Assembly: GCA_001566745.1 (NCBI GenBank)
Contig: KQ964425.1
Location: 71,237-94,020, forward strand
Direction: 5' to 3'
DNA length: 22,784 nt
Origin: Conidiobolus coronatus NRRL 28638
Taxonomy: Eukaryota; Entomophthoromycota; Entomophthoromycetes; Entomophthorales; Conidiobolaceae
This document shows positions 21,678 to 22,784 of this stretch, one piece after another. The first letter of the stretch is position 1. Each line of letters opens with the position of its first letter. The notes under the pieces were generated by a model. That model was not told where the DNA came from. It saw only the letters and a list, made by a program, of their open reading frames with translations, and searched no databases. The position numbers were made by a program, and so were the translations under genes.

Positions 21678-21698
21678 AACTCAAATCAAATTTGAGTT
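21678..21698. repeat. perfect 9-bp hairpin, 3-nt loop
   Basis: AACTCAAAT and ATTTGAGTT are perfect inverted copies around CAA. Non-coding. Function unknown. Confidence 0.5.
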
Positions 21699-21804
21699 AA
21701 AATCAGTTAGAATTTTTCATTTTATCAATTTAAATATAGAAGAATTGAGGAATTTCGATTTTTCTCAAATATTTAAGCTGATAGGTTATAATTAAATTAG
21801 CCAA

Positions 21805-21829
21805 GTTTCATTATTTCTAATAATGAAAC
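21805..21829. repeat. perfect 9-bp hairpin, 7-nt loop
   Basis: GTTTCATTA and TAATGAAAC are perfect inverted copies. The stem extends to 12 bp with one mismatch if flanking bases 21802-21832 are included. Non-coding. Function unknown. Confidence 0.5.
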
Positions 21830-22193
21830 GTGATGTGATAGTTATGGAAATTTTAGCAAATATTATTAATATATTTAATATTATAGGTATATATACTCAT
21901 ATTTTATAAAGGTCTTAAATATTGAGCAAGATATAATGAGTAGATATTTAAAATAGACAAATAATTAAGTTTGCTATTGAACTTGATACTTATATCAAGC
22001 TAACTTAAATATTACGCAAAATTTAGTCTAACGTATTTCCAAAAAAGTATAAAACCGAGATAATTATAATAATTTTCTTGATTTGTATAAACTAGTTAGA
22101 CAATAAATAATTAATATGACCATAATATTCTGTAAATAAACTTAATTTTAAAATTTGTAATTACTTCAGAGATTAAAATCGTTTTTATAACAA

Positions 22194-22211
22194 GATAGCA
22201 ATGATGCTATC
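22194..22211. repeat. perfect 7-bp hairpin, 4-nt loop
   Basis: GATAGCA and TGCTATC flank the loop ATGA. It stands out because the stem is GC-richer than its surroundings. Non-coding. Function unknown. Confidence 0.45.
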
Positions 22212-22784
22212 ATGGTAAATTCTCTATATAGTAATTTGAGTACAGTTAGAAAAGCGCTATTATAATATTCCAAATAATTACTAATTTATAACTGTCATAA
22301 AGCCTTATTTTATTGTATTTCATACATATTAATTCCAATGCTGCCTTTTTAAATTTAAATAGTACAGGTTTGTCTGTCTAATATTAAAAAACTTATAAAC
22401 TAAACTTCATTTTATAGTTTTTTTTGAATACAGATATCCCTCACTAACTGAATAATTTATTTTATGGATTGCGATTAAATTTTTTAAACCAATCCAAATA
22501 AATTATTGATTTGATTGGATAATAGTAGTCTATATGTATATCTATTGGGTTATTAATTATTAATATTTTATTATTAATAAGCACACGATATAATTCAAAA
22601 TATCAATTTTGGACATATAGTTTTCTAATATAATTAACCAACTTTTATATATAAATTAATATGTATTTCGTTATCTATACTTGTAGCTGTTAATGGAACT
22701 CTCAAAATTGGATGTGATACCATAAAATATCATATATAACTATTGTTAAAATATTGTAAAAACGCTCAAATGATAAATAAAAAC

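Larger units (their letters stand above)
21241..22784. other. gene-free spacer with clustered hairpins
   Basis: No gene is supported up to the window edge. Three short perfect inverted repeats lie within about 540 bp: 21678-21698, 21805-21829 and 22194-22211. The rest is AT-rich sequence without open frames. Confidence 0.55.

Noticed and set aside
1-22784. tRNA, rRNA, CRISPR, or transposon open reading frames
   Set aside because: None seen: no cloverleaf-type GC-rich segments, no regularly spaced repeats, and no transposase or reverse-transcriptase-like frames.

Overview
This is a very AT-rich eukaryotic nuclear window with long, nearly gene-free spacers. Six multi-exon genes can be assembled; 17 introns were placed, all 46-61 nt long and all but one GT-AG. 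The gene content is fungal in character: a microsomal cytochrome P450, IAH1-like SGNH esterases, a fungal-type AhpC/TSA protein, ribokinase, EMC10 and a class A-like GPCR. A rhodopsin-type GPCR together with such AT-richness and short introns points to an early-diverging (zygomycete-grade) fungus. An entomophthoralean such as Conidiobolus is my best guess, but this is inference and no marker gene proves it.

Layout: 1-2141 is spacer. 2142-3795 (-) is a five-exon P450. 6208-7031 (+) and 8392-9202 (+) are two three-exon esterase paralogs. 10448-11053 (-) is an intronless AhpC/TSA (PRXL2-type) protein. 12747-13943 (-) is a four-exon ribokinase containing a likely GC-AG intron. 14366-15209 (-) is a five-exon EMC10. 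16330-17271 (+) is an orphan multi-pass membrane protein whose 5' end cannot be resolved. 17858-18679 (-) is a third esterase paralog with the same intron phases as the first two. 20267-21178 (-) is a seven-helix receptor whose frame is broken by one TAA. The rest to 22784 is spacer with several small perfect hairpins.

The genes do not form a pathway cluster. Ribokinase and EMC10 are housekeeping genes. The three esterases form a local, partly inverted gene family, and two of them (8392 and 18679) share a promoter block containing TACGTCA. The P450, esterases and GPCR are typical of accessory, environment-facing gene sets.

No convincing new molecular system was found. The points most worth a second look are the stop-interrupted receptor, the GC-AG intron inside the ribokinase sugar-binding motif, the orphan membrane protein without a visible start, and the esterase family with its shared promoter element.
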